Of a stretch of 64,000 nucleotides of DNA, positions 54,102-63,690 are shown piece after piece; position 1 is the stretch's first letter, and every line of letters starts with the position of its first letter. Made by a program: the position numbers and the translations under genes. Origin of the DNA: Kappaphycus alvarezii (taxonomy: Eukaryota; Rhodophyta; Florideophyceae; Gigartinales; Solieriaceae); the NCBI GenBank assembly GCA_002205965.3, contig NADL03000684.1, positions 1 through 64,000 on the forward strand. The letters are read 5' to 3'. The notes under the pieces are model-generated. The model did no database searches. It was not told the origin of the DNA and saw only the letters and a list, made by a program, of their open reading frames with translations.

Positions 54102-55616
54102 ATGCCATCGACCCCACCTTATCTGTCGCCGGAGTCGTCCTCGAAGCCAACCGACGCCGGCGCCGTCGCCCCACCTGATACAGCCCCTATATCAGTCTCG
54201 CCTGAGGCGACTCCGTCGGATATCGTTCCTCCCCCGGAGTTTCCGTTGCCCCCGTGTATAGCTTCTTACATGGAACCGAGGACTGAAGACGAGGATTGTT
54301 TCACAATGAAGGTAGATGAAGAAAGAGAGAATGGAGGGGAGGGGGGGTGTGAGAACACGTTATTGCCCAGTGTTGGCATCGAAGAAGATAGAAGTCTTGC
54401 AGCTGATGTAGGTGAGGTCACGGATCATTATTTGATGGAAAATGAGCGCAAGGAAGGAGAAGAAGCAATACTCGAGTATGCTGCGCAGAGAGACGCAAAA
54501 TTTAGCCAGGTGGAGGCAGATGCCGAAGATATTGATGGGGTGGAGATGGACGTAACGCGTGGTCAGGAGGCAAATGCTGACAGCAATGATTGGGCAGAGA
54601 TGGACGAAAAGTTCGGAAGGGAGGTGGGTGTTGCAACTGATGCAGATGTGGTGACCAGCGCCGGTACCAATGCAGAGGACACACGTACCGTAAGCGGTGT
54701 TGCTGAGGAGACTGTCGCTCTGGAGACTTCCGTCCCGACTGATGATGCGAAGGAGCAATCTTGCGCTCCAGGCGATCTGAAGGAGGCGAAGGAATCAGAC
54801 TTTACCGTGGCACCAACGGGTTCCGAATCAGAAGTTTTGTTGCAGGCACGTTGCGAAGAGTTGGCGGCGGAGAACGATGTTTTGTATCGACGGGTGGCAC
54901 GTTTACGACAGCGGTTGCATGCGGCTTTGGATACCGCACAGACACACGGGCAGCGATTGTTGCGGGCGGCATTTCAGGAAAAGGTAAAGGAGTTGACGAC
55001 GGAACATACGGTGAAAACGACGGAGATGCTGAATATGCAGAAGAAATGCTTCGAGGAAGAGCTTGAGGCGATGGGGATGGATTCTCAGATGGCGCTAAGG
55101 GAGGTGCAAAGGGAGCTGGAGGTGGAGAGGGGTTTGAGGAGGGAGAGTGAGGAGCGATACCGGAAGGAAAGGGAAGTGACGTTGGAGAAGACGACTGCAA
55201 CGATGGTGGCGGTTCAGAGAAAGCTAGCACAGCTCCATGCGAGGGCGACCAGATTGGAGAGGGAGAAAAAGAGTCTGGCAGGGGCAGTAGCGGAGAAGCA
55301 AGTGATGATTGAGGTGCTGGCTAGTGCAGCGGCGGCCAAAGATGTGGAGAGGCGTAGAGTGGAATTACTGTCCAGGACGAGGGAGGAAGAACGAATTAGG
55401 AAGGAGGGAGTGGTGGAGAGGCTTGAGGTAGAAATCAGGGGTTTGAGGGAGATGTTGGCTCAGGAGAGGAAGGTGAATGCGAATTTGGTGGCTAGGATTC
55501 AGGAAATTGAAGGGGATCATGGAGGTTCAGAGAAGGAAGTGAAAGAGGGAAAGGTGTTTGATGGAGTTGGTCAGGATTTTGTGAATGTTCAATCAGATGT
55601 ATCGACTGGGGAGTAG
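54102..55616 (+). CDS. Coiled-coil protein of 504 aa, function unknown
   Basis: A clean single-exon frame starting at ATG 54102 (MPSTPPYLSPESSSKP). Residues 1-60 are Pro/Ser/Thr-rich. Residues 60-245 are acidic and disordered-looking, with many Glu and Asp. Residues about 246-470 form a long heptad-rich coiled coil: LLQARCEELAAENDVLYRR, RLRQRLHAALDTAQTH, EEELEAMGMDSQMALREV and so on through REMLAQERKVNANLVARIQE. No signal peptide or clear membrane segment is present, which argues against a mitofilin-type protein. The length and order suggest a scaffold or tether. I do not recognise the family, and the coiled coil alone does not give a function. The next gene downstream is on the same strand, 580 bases away. 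Confidence 0.82.
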   Translation: MPSTPPYLSPESSSKPTDAGAVAPPDTAPISVSPEATPSDIVPPPEFPLPPCIASYMEPRTEDEDCFTMKVDEERENGGEGGCENTLLPSVGIEEDRSLAADVGEVTDHYLMENERKEGEEAILEYAAQRDAKFSQVEADAEDIDGVEMDVTRGQEANADSNDWAEMDEKFGREVGVATDADVVTSAGTNAEDTRTVSGVAEETVALETSVPTDDAKEQSCAPGDLKEAKESDFTVAPTGSESEVLLQARCEELAAENDVLYRRVARLRQRLHAALDTAQTHGQRLLRAAFQEKVKELTTEHTVKTTEMLNMQKKCFEEELEAMGMDSQMALREVQRELEVERGLRRESEERYRKEREVTLEKTTATMVAVQRKLAQLHARATRLEREKKSLAGAVAEKQVMIEVLASAAAAKDVERRRVELLSRTREEERIRKEGVVERLEVEIRGLREMLAQERKVNANLVARIQEIEGDHGGSEKEVKEGKVFDGVGQDFVNVQSDVSTGE

Positions 55617-56194
55617 CCGGGAGAGAGTTTGGAATGTGGAGGCCTGCGAAAGCTTGAAGAGGTCATTGTATAGATGCAGCACTTTTTCATTTTACCGTTG
55701 GATGGCTTTTGTTTGGCATGGTGGATGAAGATGGTGATGGATATCTTCCCGGGATGGGCGAAATATTTGTAATCGATGGAGCCGATGGTGGTAGCTAATC
55801 ACAACTCGCATCTCGGGAAGGTTGTACTGCTGTTTATCTTCTCCGGAAGATTGTGTAATGTGCTCGCTGGGATGCGTTTTCCATTTGCCTTTTTTGTCGC
55901 TATCACATAACTATGGACGTCAGACTTTTTGTTTGTTGTCGTCTTACACGTGTCGCTTGTGAATCTCAATTGGGATGTTGTAAAACTAAATGTCATGTAC
56001 TGGAAAACAGAGAAAAAGTACAGTACCCAATTTGTAGTGGTGGGCTGAGTCCTTTTGCAATGGAAATGATATCTGCTAAAGATACACTGTATCATCAGCG
56101 GAAATCCATGCCTTTGATCCAGGTTACTGACGAATGTACCGATAACTCCATAACTCTGCGGGTAGGCTTCCATCGACAGGCATTGTCAACTCCA
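55617..56194. other. Intergenic region between coiled-coil gene and decarboxylase
   Basis: It includes the 3' end of the first gene and the 5' region of the second. The decarboxylase frame is open from 55913, but the residues before 56195 do not look like the enzyme, so I treat them as leader. I see no poly(A) signal I would insist on. Confidence 0.4.
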
Positions 56195-57880
56195 ATGTCC
56201 CAAAGAATTTCCTTCATACCCTCGACATGGGTCCCCCACCCTCTGCCTCTCCGACACACGTTTTCTACCTACACGAACCCATTCCAGCCCAAAGCTTGCG
56301 TCCCCATACATCCTGACGAACCCACAGACCAACCAAACTGCCTCCCTCACCCTCAAAACCCTAAAACTATTGCTACACCCATCTTGTCCGCTCTCCTCAC
56401 CGAATCCAATCGCATCAATGCCAATTTCTTCTGCCCCGGCCACAAACAAGGCGCCCACACGCATTCCGCCTTCCTCTCCTCCCTGAATACCTCCAATCCC
56501 CTCTCTCTCGACCTTCCCGAACTTCCCGCCCTCGACAATCTCTTCTGTCCGGAAGGCGTCATCGAAGAGTCCCAACATCTCGCCGCAGATACTTTCCTCC
56601 CTCAAGGCTCTCATCACTGGCACACATTTTTCCTCATCAACGGTTCTACCTGCGGTATCCAGGCCGCCCTTCTTGCCACCCTTCGCCCCTCTCGTCGCGT
56701 CATCCTCCCCCGCAACGTGCACCAATCTGCCGTCCATGCTCTTGTCCTCACCGGTGCCATTCCCGTCTGGCTCGACCCTTTGTACGACCCTCATCTCGAT
56801 CTCTTACACGGCGTATCCGTCGCTTCCGTCACCGCAGCCTTAAGTCAATGGCAAGGACAAGTCGACGCTGTGCTCGTTGTCTCCCCTACCTATCATGGCG
56901 TTTGTTCCGATATTGCCGCCATTGCCCGCGTCGCACATGAGCACGGAGTCGTTTGCATTGTCGATGAAGCGCATGGCTCCCATTTCGCCTTTCACCATTT
57001 GCTACCTGAAACCGCAGCTACTTGCGGTGCCGATATGGTGGTCCAGAGTACTCATAAGACGCTGGGCGCTATGTCCCAGGCGGCGATGCTGCATGTGCGG
57101 AAAACAGTAGTTGATCGACAGCAGGTGGCGGCGGCATTGCAGCTGGTGCAGAGTACGAGTCCCAATTACATGCTACTGGCATCACTAGAGGCGGCACGGG
57201 CAGAGATGGATTTGCGAGGGGAGAATTTGATGTCGGCGACTATGGATTTGGCAAGGAATTGTGCTGTTCGAATCGCGTCGCTGAAAGGGTTTGAGGTTTT
57301 AGGGGTTGAGCAGGTGGGTATGAATGCAAAGGATTCCGAGGGGAATCGCATGGTGTTTGCTCTGGATCCAACGAGGGTAACCATGATTTTGCCGAGGGGA
57401 TTTACTGGGTATGAGCTCGACACCCACCTGATAGACCGGTTTGGGGTGTACTGCGAACTGCCTTCGTTTAGACATTTGACATTTGTGCTAACGCCGGGAA
57501 ACACGAAAGAGGATGTCGATAGACTTGTTCTGGCTCTGTCGCTATTTGAGGCGACGAGTGTAGAGCAAGAGGTGTTTGAGGGTTTGCATATGAGCGAATT
57601 GCCGTCCACAGAGTCAGTGTTTGGGGAAGAGACGGGAATGACACCGAGAGAAGCGTTTTTTGCAGACTTCGAAGTGGTGGATGCGGATCAGGCCGTGGGG
57701 AGGATTTGTGCGGAGACATTGTGTCCGTACCCACCGGGAGTGCCTGTATTGGTGCCAGGGGAGCGAATTACCGCGAGGAGTGTACATGCGCTGAGAAAGG
57801 TTTTGGATGTGGGAGGGAGCGTATCCGGGGCAAGTGACGAGTCATTGTCAACGATTCGGATAATTAAAAATGACCTGTAA
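56195..57880 (+). CDS. Orn/Lys/Arg decarboxylase, PLP-dependent, fold type I (cyanobacterial/plant type)
   Basis: With the ATG at 56195 (MSQRISFIPSTW) the protein has 561 residues. In-frame ATGs at 55913 and 56060 would add up to 94 residues, which do not resemble the enzyme. The first 45 or so residues are rich in Ser/Pro/Arg and almost free of acidic residues, as in an organellar transit peptide. FFCPGHKQG (about 78-86), NGSTCGIQA (149-157), VVSPTYHGVCSDI, VDEAHGSH (about 256-263, the Asp that contacts the PLP ring nitrogen) and STHKTLGAMSQ (Lys 288, Schiff base) are the signature blocks of the family. The C-terminal domain has LCPYPPGVPVLVPGE. It lacks the N-terminal wing domain of the large bacterial inducible enzymes. 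It should decarboxylate a basic amino acid to a di- or polyamine precursor. Which one (Lys, Orn or Arg) cannot be told from the sequence. Confidence 0.93.
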   Translation: MSQRISFIPSTWVPHPLPLRHTFSTYTNPFQPKACVPIHPDEPTDQPNCLPHPQNPKTIATPILSALLTESNRINANFFCPGHKQGAHTHSAFLSSLNTSNPLSLDLPELPALDNLFCPEGVIEESQHLAADTFLPQGSHHWHTFFLINGSTCGIQAALLATLRPSRRVILPRNVHQSAVHALVLTGAIPVWLDPLYDPHLDLLHGVSVASVTAALSQWQGQVDAVLVVSPTYHGVCSDIAAIARVAHEHGVVCIVDEAHGSHFAFHHLLPETAATCGADMVVQSTHKTLGAMSQAAMLHVRKTVVDRQQVAAALQLVQSTSPNYMLLASLEAARAEMDLRGENLMSATMDLARNCAVRIASLKGFEVLGVEQVGMNAKDSEGNRMVFALDPTRVTMILPRGFTGYELDTHLIDRFGVYCELPSFRHLTFVLTPGNTKEDVDRLVLALSLFEATSVEQEVFEGLHMSELPSTESVFGEETGMTPREAFFADFEVVDADQAVGRICAETLCPYPPGVPVLVPGERITARSVHALRKVLDVGGSVSGASDESLSTIRIIKNDL

Positions 57881-57984
57881 CGTGGTGGTTGTTACAAGTA
57901 GCATGTGGAAGACTTCGATCACTAGGGGTATTGCAGGGTCGAGTTAGTGGCCCACTGGGTGCGAGTGGGATTTCAGGAGGGCGA

Positions 57985-58454
57985 TCATGACTGCGTATGG
58001 GCATTAAGCTCAGCTTTCTTCGAAGTGAGGGCATCCAGAATGGCTTGCGGCGGACGTTCAACCTCAATACCGCAGGTTCTGGCGGTGGACAGAATACTCT
58101 TGCAAAGTGCCTCTAACGAGAGATGTGACAAATGGCGATCCTTTTGCTTGATCTTGGCAATCTCATAAACATGCTTTAACGTCACCTTGCCAACAACCTC
58201 GTGGCCGGGATTGTTTGCCCCCTTTTCAATACCGGCGGCCCGTTTGAGAAGAAAGGAAACTGGAGGCGAACGAAGAGTAAATGAGGCGGAGCGATCATTG
58301 TACGCAATAACTTTTGTGGTGACCGGAGTGCCCTCGACGTAGGCAGCAGTAGCGGCGTTAAAATCCTTGCAAAACTGCATGATGTTTACACCCATTTGAC
58401 CCAAACGAGGACCGACGGGGGGGAAGGAGCGGCTTGACCCGCAGGAAGTGTCAT
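57985..58454 (-). CDS. Ribosomal protein uL11 (probably organellar), one frameshift
   Basis: Minus-strand frames encode MTLPAGQAAPSPPVGPRLGQ then MGVNIMQFCKDFNAATA, the L11 N-terminal domain with its PPVGP loop. RSPPVSFLLKRAAGIEKG and KVTLKHVYEIAKIKQ, then KSILSTARTCGIEV, form the rRNA-binding C-terminal domain. L11 binds the GTPase centre of the large subunit. The form is bacterial, so a mitochondrial or plastid ribosome is likely. The first piece and the rest are in different frames: a run of seven G at 58417-58423 (plus strand) needs one more G to join them. The start at 58454 gives a short N-terminus. In the same frame RAVKQVIK just upstream also fits L11, so the true start may be further upstream. 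The gene converges on the decarboxylase, with about 105 bases between them. Confidence 0.9.
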
Positions 58455-58628
58455 CTTGATTACCTGTTTCACTGCGCGGAGGTCATGATTTGCGATGCGG
58501 GAGGGATCTGCCAGGCGGTTGGGTCTGCTTGCGGTTGTCAAGATGGCCACGGTTGTTTCGGCGCTGGGTTGTCCAGATCACTTGTTTATTCTTGGGCACT
58601 ACGACGACAAGTACGGGACGGTAGTACT
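58455..58628 (-). promoter_or_regulatory. 5' region of the L11 gene
   Basis: It contains an open minus frame (no ATG) ending in LRAVKQVIK that joins the L11 start. It probably holds part of the leader or a missed N-terminal extension. It ends at the 46-bp palindrome. Confidence 0.3.
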
Positions 58629-58674
58629 GTACAGTGCGACATATGTACAGTACTGTACATATGTCGCACTGTAC
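58629..58674. repeat. Perfect 46-bp palindrome upstream of L11
   Basis: GTACAGTGCGACATATGTAC and AGT at 58629-58651 are followed with no spacer by the exact reverse complement to 58674. It contains the CTGTAC/GTACAG words seen at other spacers in this window. It may form a hairpin or cruciform, or be a back-to-back pair of transposon ends. Confidence 0.95.
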
Positions 58675-58689
58675 TGAACAGTAGTCGAC

Positions 58690-59315
58690 AGTTATCCTAA
58701 TTTTAACTACAGTACAGTTTAGAGTTTACGGTTGACGAATACCACGCCCACGAAATCAGAGGAAGCTACGAATTTTGTTTCTCGAATAACGCCGACCATA
58801 CGAAACACATCTCGTAGCCCACACAGCCCTTTTCCTCCCGCACCCTGCCCGGACAGTGTCCAGGGTCGCGACCATTCTCGAACAAAACCACTCAACCCTC
58901 CCTTACGCTCCCCTCGAACCTACTGAATTACTTTACCACAGACATATGCAGGTGCAACATGCATAGTCTTGAATACCAATACCCCGCTGTAACAAACCTG
59001 AAACAATTAGGTTTCGAACCCGTCGTCACCAATACCGCCACGCCCTCCGCCCTCCCATATTCACACCTTCTTCGCCTCCCTAACTCAATCTGCTTAATCT
59101 CCTTCATTGCACTAGCCATTCGCCGCAGTCACTGCTGATAACGCCGCCGCCGCTCTGGCAATCGCAAGATCAGGTCAATTACGACCGCACGCCCTGACCC
59201 GTCCTCCTGATCCCCTACTCATCAGGACTGTAGTCAACCACTGAATTTTCGATGTCATCATTGGTGACATTCCTCTCGATCCCACACCAGAACTAACCAA
59301 CGTCAGCAAGTAAAA
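58690..59315 (+). pseudogene. Possible decayed coding fragment, unknown
   Basis: Two plus-strand pieces read like protein. MHSLEYQYPAVTNLKQLGF starts at 58960, and in another frame ADNAAAALAIARSGQLRPHA runs near 59135-59195, followed by TRPPDPLLIRTVV, a TGA at 59242, and IFDVIIGDIPLDPTPELT, ending at TAA 59311. The regular composition suggests former coding sequence. I do not recognise the family. Confidence 0.3.
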
Positions 59316-59317
59316 AA

Positions 59318-60222
59318 ATGTCAACCCCTCTCAATCAGTCCACGAGTACCCCTTCTGCTTCAGACCTCCGCGCGACTGCACCTTTCTCCGTTACTGCAGC
59401 CCCTACTACTAGGCAACCGGCACAAAACAGTGAACAAGCAGATCGAATCGATTTGACTTCAACGCTAGACCTGCCAAGCACAAACCCTGGGAACCGCAGT
59501 AGGCTGCGCAAGTTTCAATTTATGGACAGTCTCAGGATGCTGCTTCTCCAATGCAGCAGACATCATGATGCTCATGAAGCAGCGCATGGCCAGAACGACA
59601 GGCTTTTTGCGAAGGTGCGTGAAACTTTCGTTGCCAACTTTCCGTCTACAGTTTGGGCAGTTCAGCAGCAGCCTTATGTCAAGACTCTGAGGGATAAGTG
59701 CCGGAATATGACAGCACAGCAGAAACAGCGGTTAAAGCAAATGCCGCAGCATCGGGAATAATCGAAGATGTAACTGAATGTGACGCCCTGATGTACGACC
59801 TTATACTGGAAAGAGAGTAATTTGATTTGGAGAAGAGTCGAGTCCGTGACGAGCTATCAGCTAGAGAGGAGGCTTTGGTGGCGGCAGGTGAACGCATTCA
59901 AAGGGCCTCTCTACAGCATAGGGTCTCGGAAAGGGAGGACAGCTCTGAGAAGCGTACTGGAAGCGGAAGCTCTACAAAAATCCCAGCTAAACGCCAGCGA
60001 ATCTATCAAGAACTCCAGTCTATGGAAAGCAGGAACGCCAGCCTTATGGATCTCATCGAAAGCAAGAAGCGTAGTGAAGAGATACAGATAGAACTGCGTG
60101 AAAGAGAGCTCTCTCTCCAGCGTGAAAGACGGAAGGAAGAGCGTAAGAATAAGAAGCAAAGCCGGGAGCAAACAAGAGCGCAACTGAAGCGGATTGAGTC
60201 TTTAATCACCAAACCTGCCTAG
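59318..60222 (+). pseudogene. Harbinger/PIF-type accessory protein relic (Myb/SANT-like plus coiled coil)
   Basis: It starts at ATG 59318 with a Ser/Thr-rich tail, then FMDSLRMLLLQCSRHHDAH and TLRDKCRNMTAQQ, which resembles the Myb/SANT-like DNA-binding protein of Harbinger elements. The frame breaks near 59735. In the new frame GIIEDVTECDALMYDLILER runs to a TAA at 59818, and beyond it the same frame continues as a long charged coiled coil (LEKSRVRDELSAREEALVAA, then RERELSLQRERRKEERKN) to 60222. A transposase of the same class lies convergently just downstream, which supports the assignment. Confidence 0.55.
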
Positions 60223-60366
60223 TTTGTATGCGACATGTAGTCTTCGAATGATGGAGGATCTTCCATAAACCGACTCTGTGCTTGATTACCTTTGTAGAGA
60301 AAAACATGAATTTGGAGTATGGCACTGGACTTGTAAAGCAAAGCTATCGGTGAATTCCGCACCCTA

Positions 60367-60464
60367 AGATTTCTGGCAAAGTTTTGACTTGTCCAGTACA
60401 TTTTGAGATCTCTATAGATTTCTGGCAAAGTTTTGACTTGTCCAGTACATTTTGAGATCTCTAT
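60367..60464. repeat. Perfect tandem duplication, 49-bp unit
   Basis: 60367-60415 and 60416-60464 are identical and begin AGATTTCTGGCAAAG. They lie between the two convergent Harbinger-type relics. Confidence 0.95.
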
Positions 60465-60489
60465 AGTTATTCTCCACCGAGATTGGCCC

Positions 60490-61215
60490 AGACCTCATAC
60501 CGATGTTGAATTTTTTTTGTTCTTGTGAGGCGAGTTCCCTAATAAAGGGACGTTGCATTCACGACGAAGAAAATAAGCCGAATCCCCATATACATAGTAC
60601 TGCATGCCTCCATGATTGAACTGCTCCTCCATAATCTTTTCCCAGCAACTTTGGCGGAACAGCGTTAAGTCATGTCTCCAACCTGGTTGAAGTCCGTGGA
60701 TAACGAACATAAGTCCGTCTGTTGTGCTTGAAGTCTGATAAATTAAGCAATTCATTCGCTTATGGCCAGTGTAGCAGGCCCTTTGATTTGTACCATGACC
60801 CCCTAGGCGACAAATTTTTTATTTTCGTACAGTCTATAAACGCTACACACTTTTCTACTGGAGCACCGTCTTCAACTATCGACTGGGCATATAGCTCTGC
60901 CCTTGACATTAAAAATGAACCCCGTAGCTGTAGAACATACCCGAAGGTCTCCATGAAAATATCTATCATCTCCCAGAAAACTTCGCTTAGTTGCGGAGAA
61001 ATTATACCATAAAGAACTTCTAGTGCACTCCATCTGGACGTAGACGCAAGTCGATGGAGCATAATACAAGTGGCTCTCAACTTGTCACATCTGAACATGT
61101 TCCGCGCAGTAACTCCAGGCCACTCCAGGAGGCCTGATAGTAGCACAATATGTTCATGTTTGAAGCGATAGTCGATCAAGCACTGATGCTCTGACAGAGC
61201 ATTCAATTTAAGCAA
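60490..61215 (-). pseudogene. Harbinger/PIF (DDE_Tnp_4) transposase relic
   Basis: The minus-strand frame 61215-60763 has a helical N-terminal part (VTARNMFRCDKLRATCIML) and VAFIDCTKIKNLSPRG, with the first catalytic Asp (codon at 60834). After a frameshift near 60760 the next frame reads MNCLIYQTSSTTDGLMFVIH, GLQPGWRHDLTLFRQS (second Asp, codon at about 60671) and YYVYGDSAYFLRREC. The catalytic Glu region that should follow is missing, so the gene is truncated as well as shifted. Confidence 0.75.
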
Positions 61216-62205
61216 AGAACCCGCACGTTTCTGGTGCGCTTAAGAATCCGTATAACGTTTTTATGCTCTAAGTTAGCCCTGTGCACAGCACAAAAAGCTA
61301 TGTCGACGTCAAAGTCGAGAAGAAGAGCTTGGATTGCGATTCATTTCCGCTGTTCACGCCGCCATCGGCACTTGCTGATCGAAAAGTTGGTGATTCGCAT
61401 TACTATGCAAGATTAGTAGAGCAGTTGCGAAGTTCGCAAGCCGTAAAACATTTGACGCATGGCTTTCGTACCCTCTAGTTCCTGATTTATTTCACGAGAT
61501 ATGAACGATTTTCGTCAACTGTAAACTCTCAAGTACTTCATCCAAAAATATTTAGGTTTGAAATTCAAGGCCTATCCATGAAAATGAAATCGCTGGAAAT
61601 TATGAAATCGGAAAATATATCTGGCAATTTGGGCTAGTAAAAACAGTCCACTTGTCCCCTCACGACTTCCATTTTTCGTCCATATCGGGTAAATTTTATA
61701 TTTCGATTGTCCTCGGCAAAGAAGTGATAAATTGAAAACCCAAGGTGACTTGGGATGGGCAGTGGATGGACAATGCAAGACTCATTTCCGATTTTCATAG
61801 GCTAGAGCAGGCAGTGGAAATGTTGAAATGATGAAAATTGACGACTGTTCTAATTTCCAATTTCAAACCATCAACGATTGATAGATCTGAAATCACTCAC
61901 AAATGAATTTCTGCACAGAAATCGGAATAAAATACAGAAAGTATGATACTATAGTTTATGCCATTGGTTTACTGAATTAAATGTGAGTGAATCTGGCAAG
62001 AAAATTACAGGCTGTTATTCTTGGCAGAAATCTGGAATTGACCGTTACAAAGCTAAAGTCCCACTAGTTACTGAAGAGTAATGCGAACTTGTTTTCGCGC
62101 GAAACTGCAGCAAAAAGTCTAATTTTCGGTCCCTAAACCGCTCAATTCCCAACGTACTACTTCGTCCCCCACACCTCCCCCTCTACATCTACTAACCTTG
62201 TTTTC
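61216..62205. other. Spacer without a recognisable gene
   Basis: Only short frames. A 65-codon piece at 61281-61478 (ALADRKVGDSHYYARLVEQL) could be an old coding fragment. No element end was found. Confidence 0.4.
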
Positions 62206-62211
62206 ACACCA

Positions 62212-63040
62212 GATCGCGGGACCCAAAGTCCGCCTAATTTCGCTGCGATGCAAGAGCAGCTCAGCTCACTTCTGATCAATTCTACAGCTCTGTCAGCCCT
62301 ACTAATGCAGTCGGGCCCGATATGGAGTGCAACAAAACAAACGGCAAACCCTCATCGACTTCCGGATACGAGAAGGGGAAAAGGGGGTTTCATTCGCGAT
62401 TCAACTCTGAGGAGGACTTGATCATCGTAAGAGAGGTTAATGCTGCTAAATACCACCTTGTATCGAACACAAATGTATCGAAGCGGTTCGAGGTGTTTGC
62501 ATGGTTCGTCAGTGATGCCCTGAAGATCAGAGAGAACTTTTCTGCAAAGTGAGTGCAGGTCAGATACAAGAGGATTCAAGTGGATTTCGTCAAGATGGAC
62601 GGAAGGTATCAGATACGATCGGGGGTAGGGGGGAGGTTGGCGAGATGGATGAACTACGGATGACTATGAAAGAGACCAGGTACATCATCGAAAAGAAAAA
62701 GAAACAAGAGAAGAAAGCAGCCCAAGAATGTGATGCACAGAAGGAGAGGGCCGGGCGCGGGTTGCTGACTATGGCGACAAATCGGCTTGGGTTGGACTCT
62801 TCGGAAGTTGACATTCTTGTTAATGATTCAGACTCTCCGAATAGGGCGAGGCCAAAGAAAGACTTACGAATTATAAAGGATGAACTTGTTTTTGCGAGCT
62901 ATCTCGAGAATGTAGACGTTCCTAGTGTGGAGGTGGACAGGGATCGCCTCAAATTTGAACGCGAGATGCTTGCTTTTGAAACATCCAAAGGCGAAAAGGA
63001 CCGCCCGCAGAGGCGTCGCGAGAGTGAAGCGACCAAATAG
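62212..63040 (+). pseudogene. Second Myb/SANT-like transposon protein relic
   Basis: Pieces in several plus frames line up: MQEQLSSLLINSTALSALLM, then FHSRFNSEEDLIIVREVNAA with VSKRFEVFAWFVSDALK (Myb/SANT-like helices), then VRYKRIQVDFVK. Next come GEMDELRMTMKETRYIIEKK and a Lys/Glu-rich coiled coil. An acidic-basic C-terminus ends SEATK at 63040. There are at least three frame breaks. This is a different protein from the one at 59318 but of the same general class. No transposase lies next to it in this window. Confidence 0.55.
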
Positions 63041-63690
63041 CTCGAACTGGAGAATTTCAAACTTATAGTGCAAGCGTTCTCTAAGAAAATTAAAGTAGAA
63101 GTGGGGCCTAAAATCTTTGTAGTACCGAGACGGTATGGAGTTCGTCTGTAGAACAATAAATAAAGTAACCTAGTTGCGCTGGCCTAAAGGATAAACACAG
63201 TCGTCGAAATGGGGTTAGCCAGGAGTAGCACCAGAGGGGGATTTATTCCAATGGGTGAGCGTGGAGGCGGTAGGAATAAAAGGGGTATAACTTGTCGAGG
63301 AATTCTACTTGGAGTCCCTAGAGTAGGAGACAAAGGGTTGCTTGCCTCCTTTACATTTTCGTGTTCCCCATCACCGGCTCTCCTTGTAGGGCTAGCTAAC
63401 TACCCTACTAGGACTACTGTAGCGTATCTCCTAAAGGAAAAGTGGCCTATCTACAGCCCTCAATGATGTCCGCCAATAGGAGTGTCGGTAATGTCAACTG
63501 CTCCATCGTCCACCTGTATCCCCTTGGTCCCTACCGGTCCTGCCCTTGGTCCACTCAGCCCCGTTGCCCCGGCGCTCCCCTTTCGGCAATTGTGTACCCG
63601 GGTTCTTATTACGGTGGGGGCTCTCCACACTGAACTTTTCTCCCTCACGTGACCGTTACCCGTCTACAGTACAGGGCCGTTCCACTCCGG
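63041..63690. other. Spacer, no firm gene
   Basis: A minus frame at 63648-63460 has a Gly-rich stretch (GSAGATGLSGPRAGPVGT) that resembles a short collagen-like run, but it is only 62 codons long. Confidence 0.35.

Noticed and set aside
54102-55616. Mitofilin/MIC60 identity for the coiled-coil gene
   Set aside because: There is no mitochondrial presequence, no membrane helix and no C-terminal mitofilin signature; a coiled coil alone is not enough.
56186-56794. 202-codon minus-strand ORF over the decarboxylase start
   Set aside because: It is antisense to a clearly real enzyme; the Gly/Glu/Val composition is typical of a reverse-strand shadow.
58998-59020. tRNA-like B box (GGTTTCGAACCC)
   Set aside because: There is no A box or cloverleaf around it, and it lies in what looks like a decayed coding frame.
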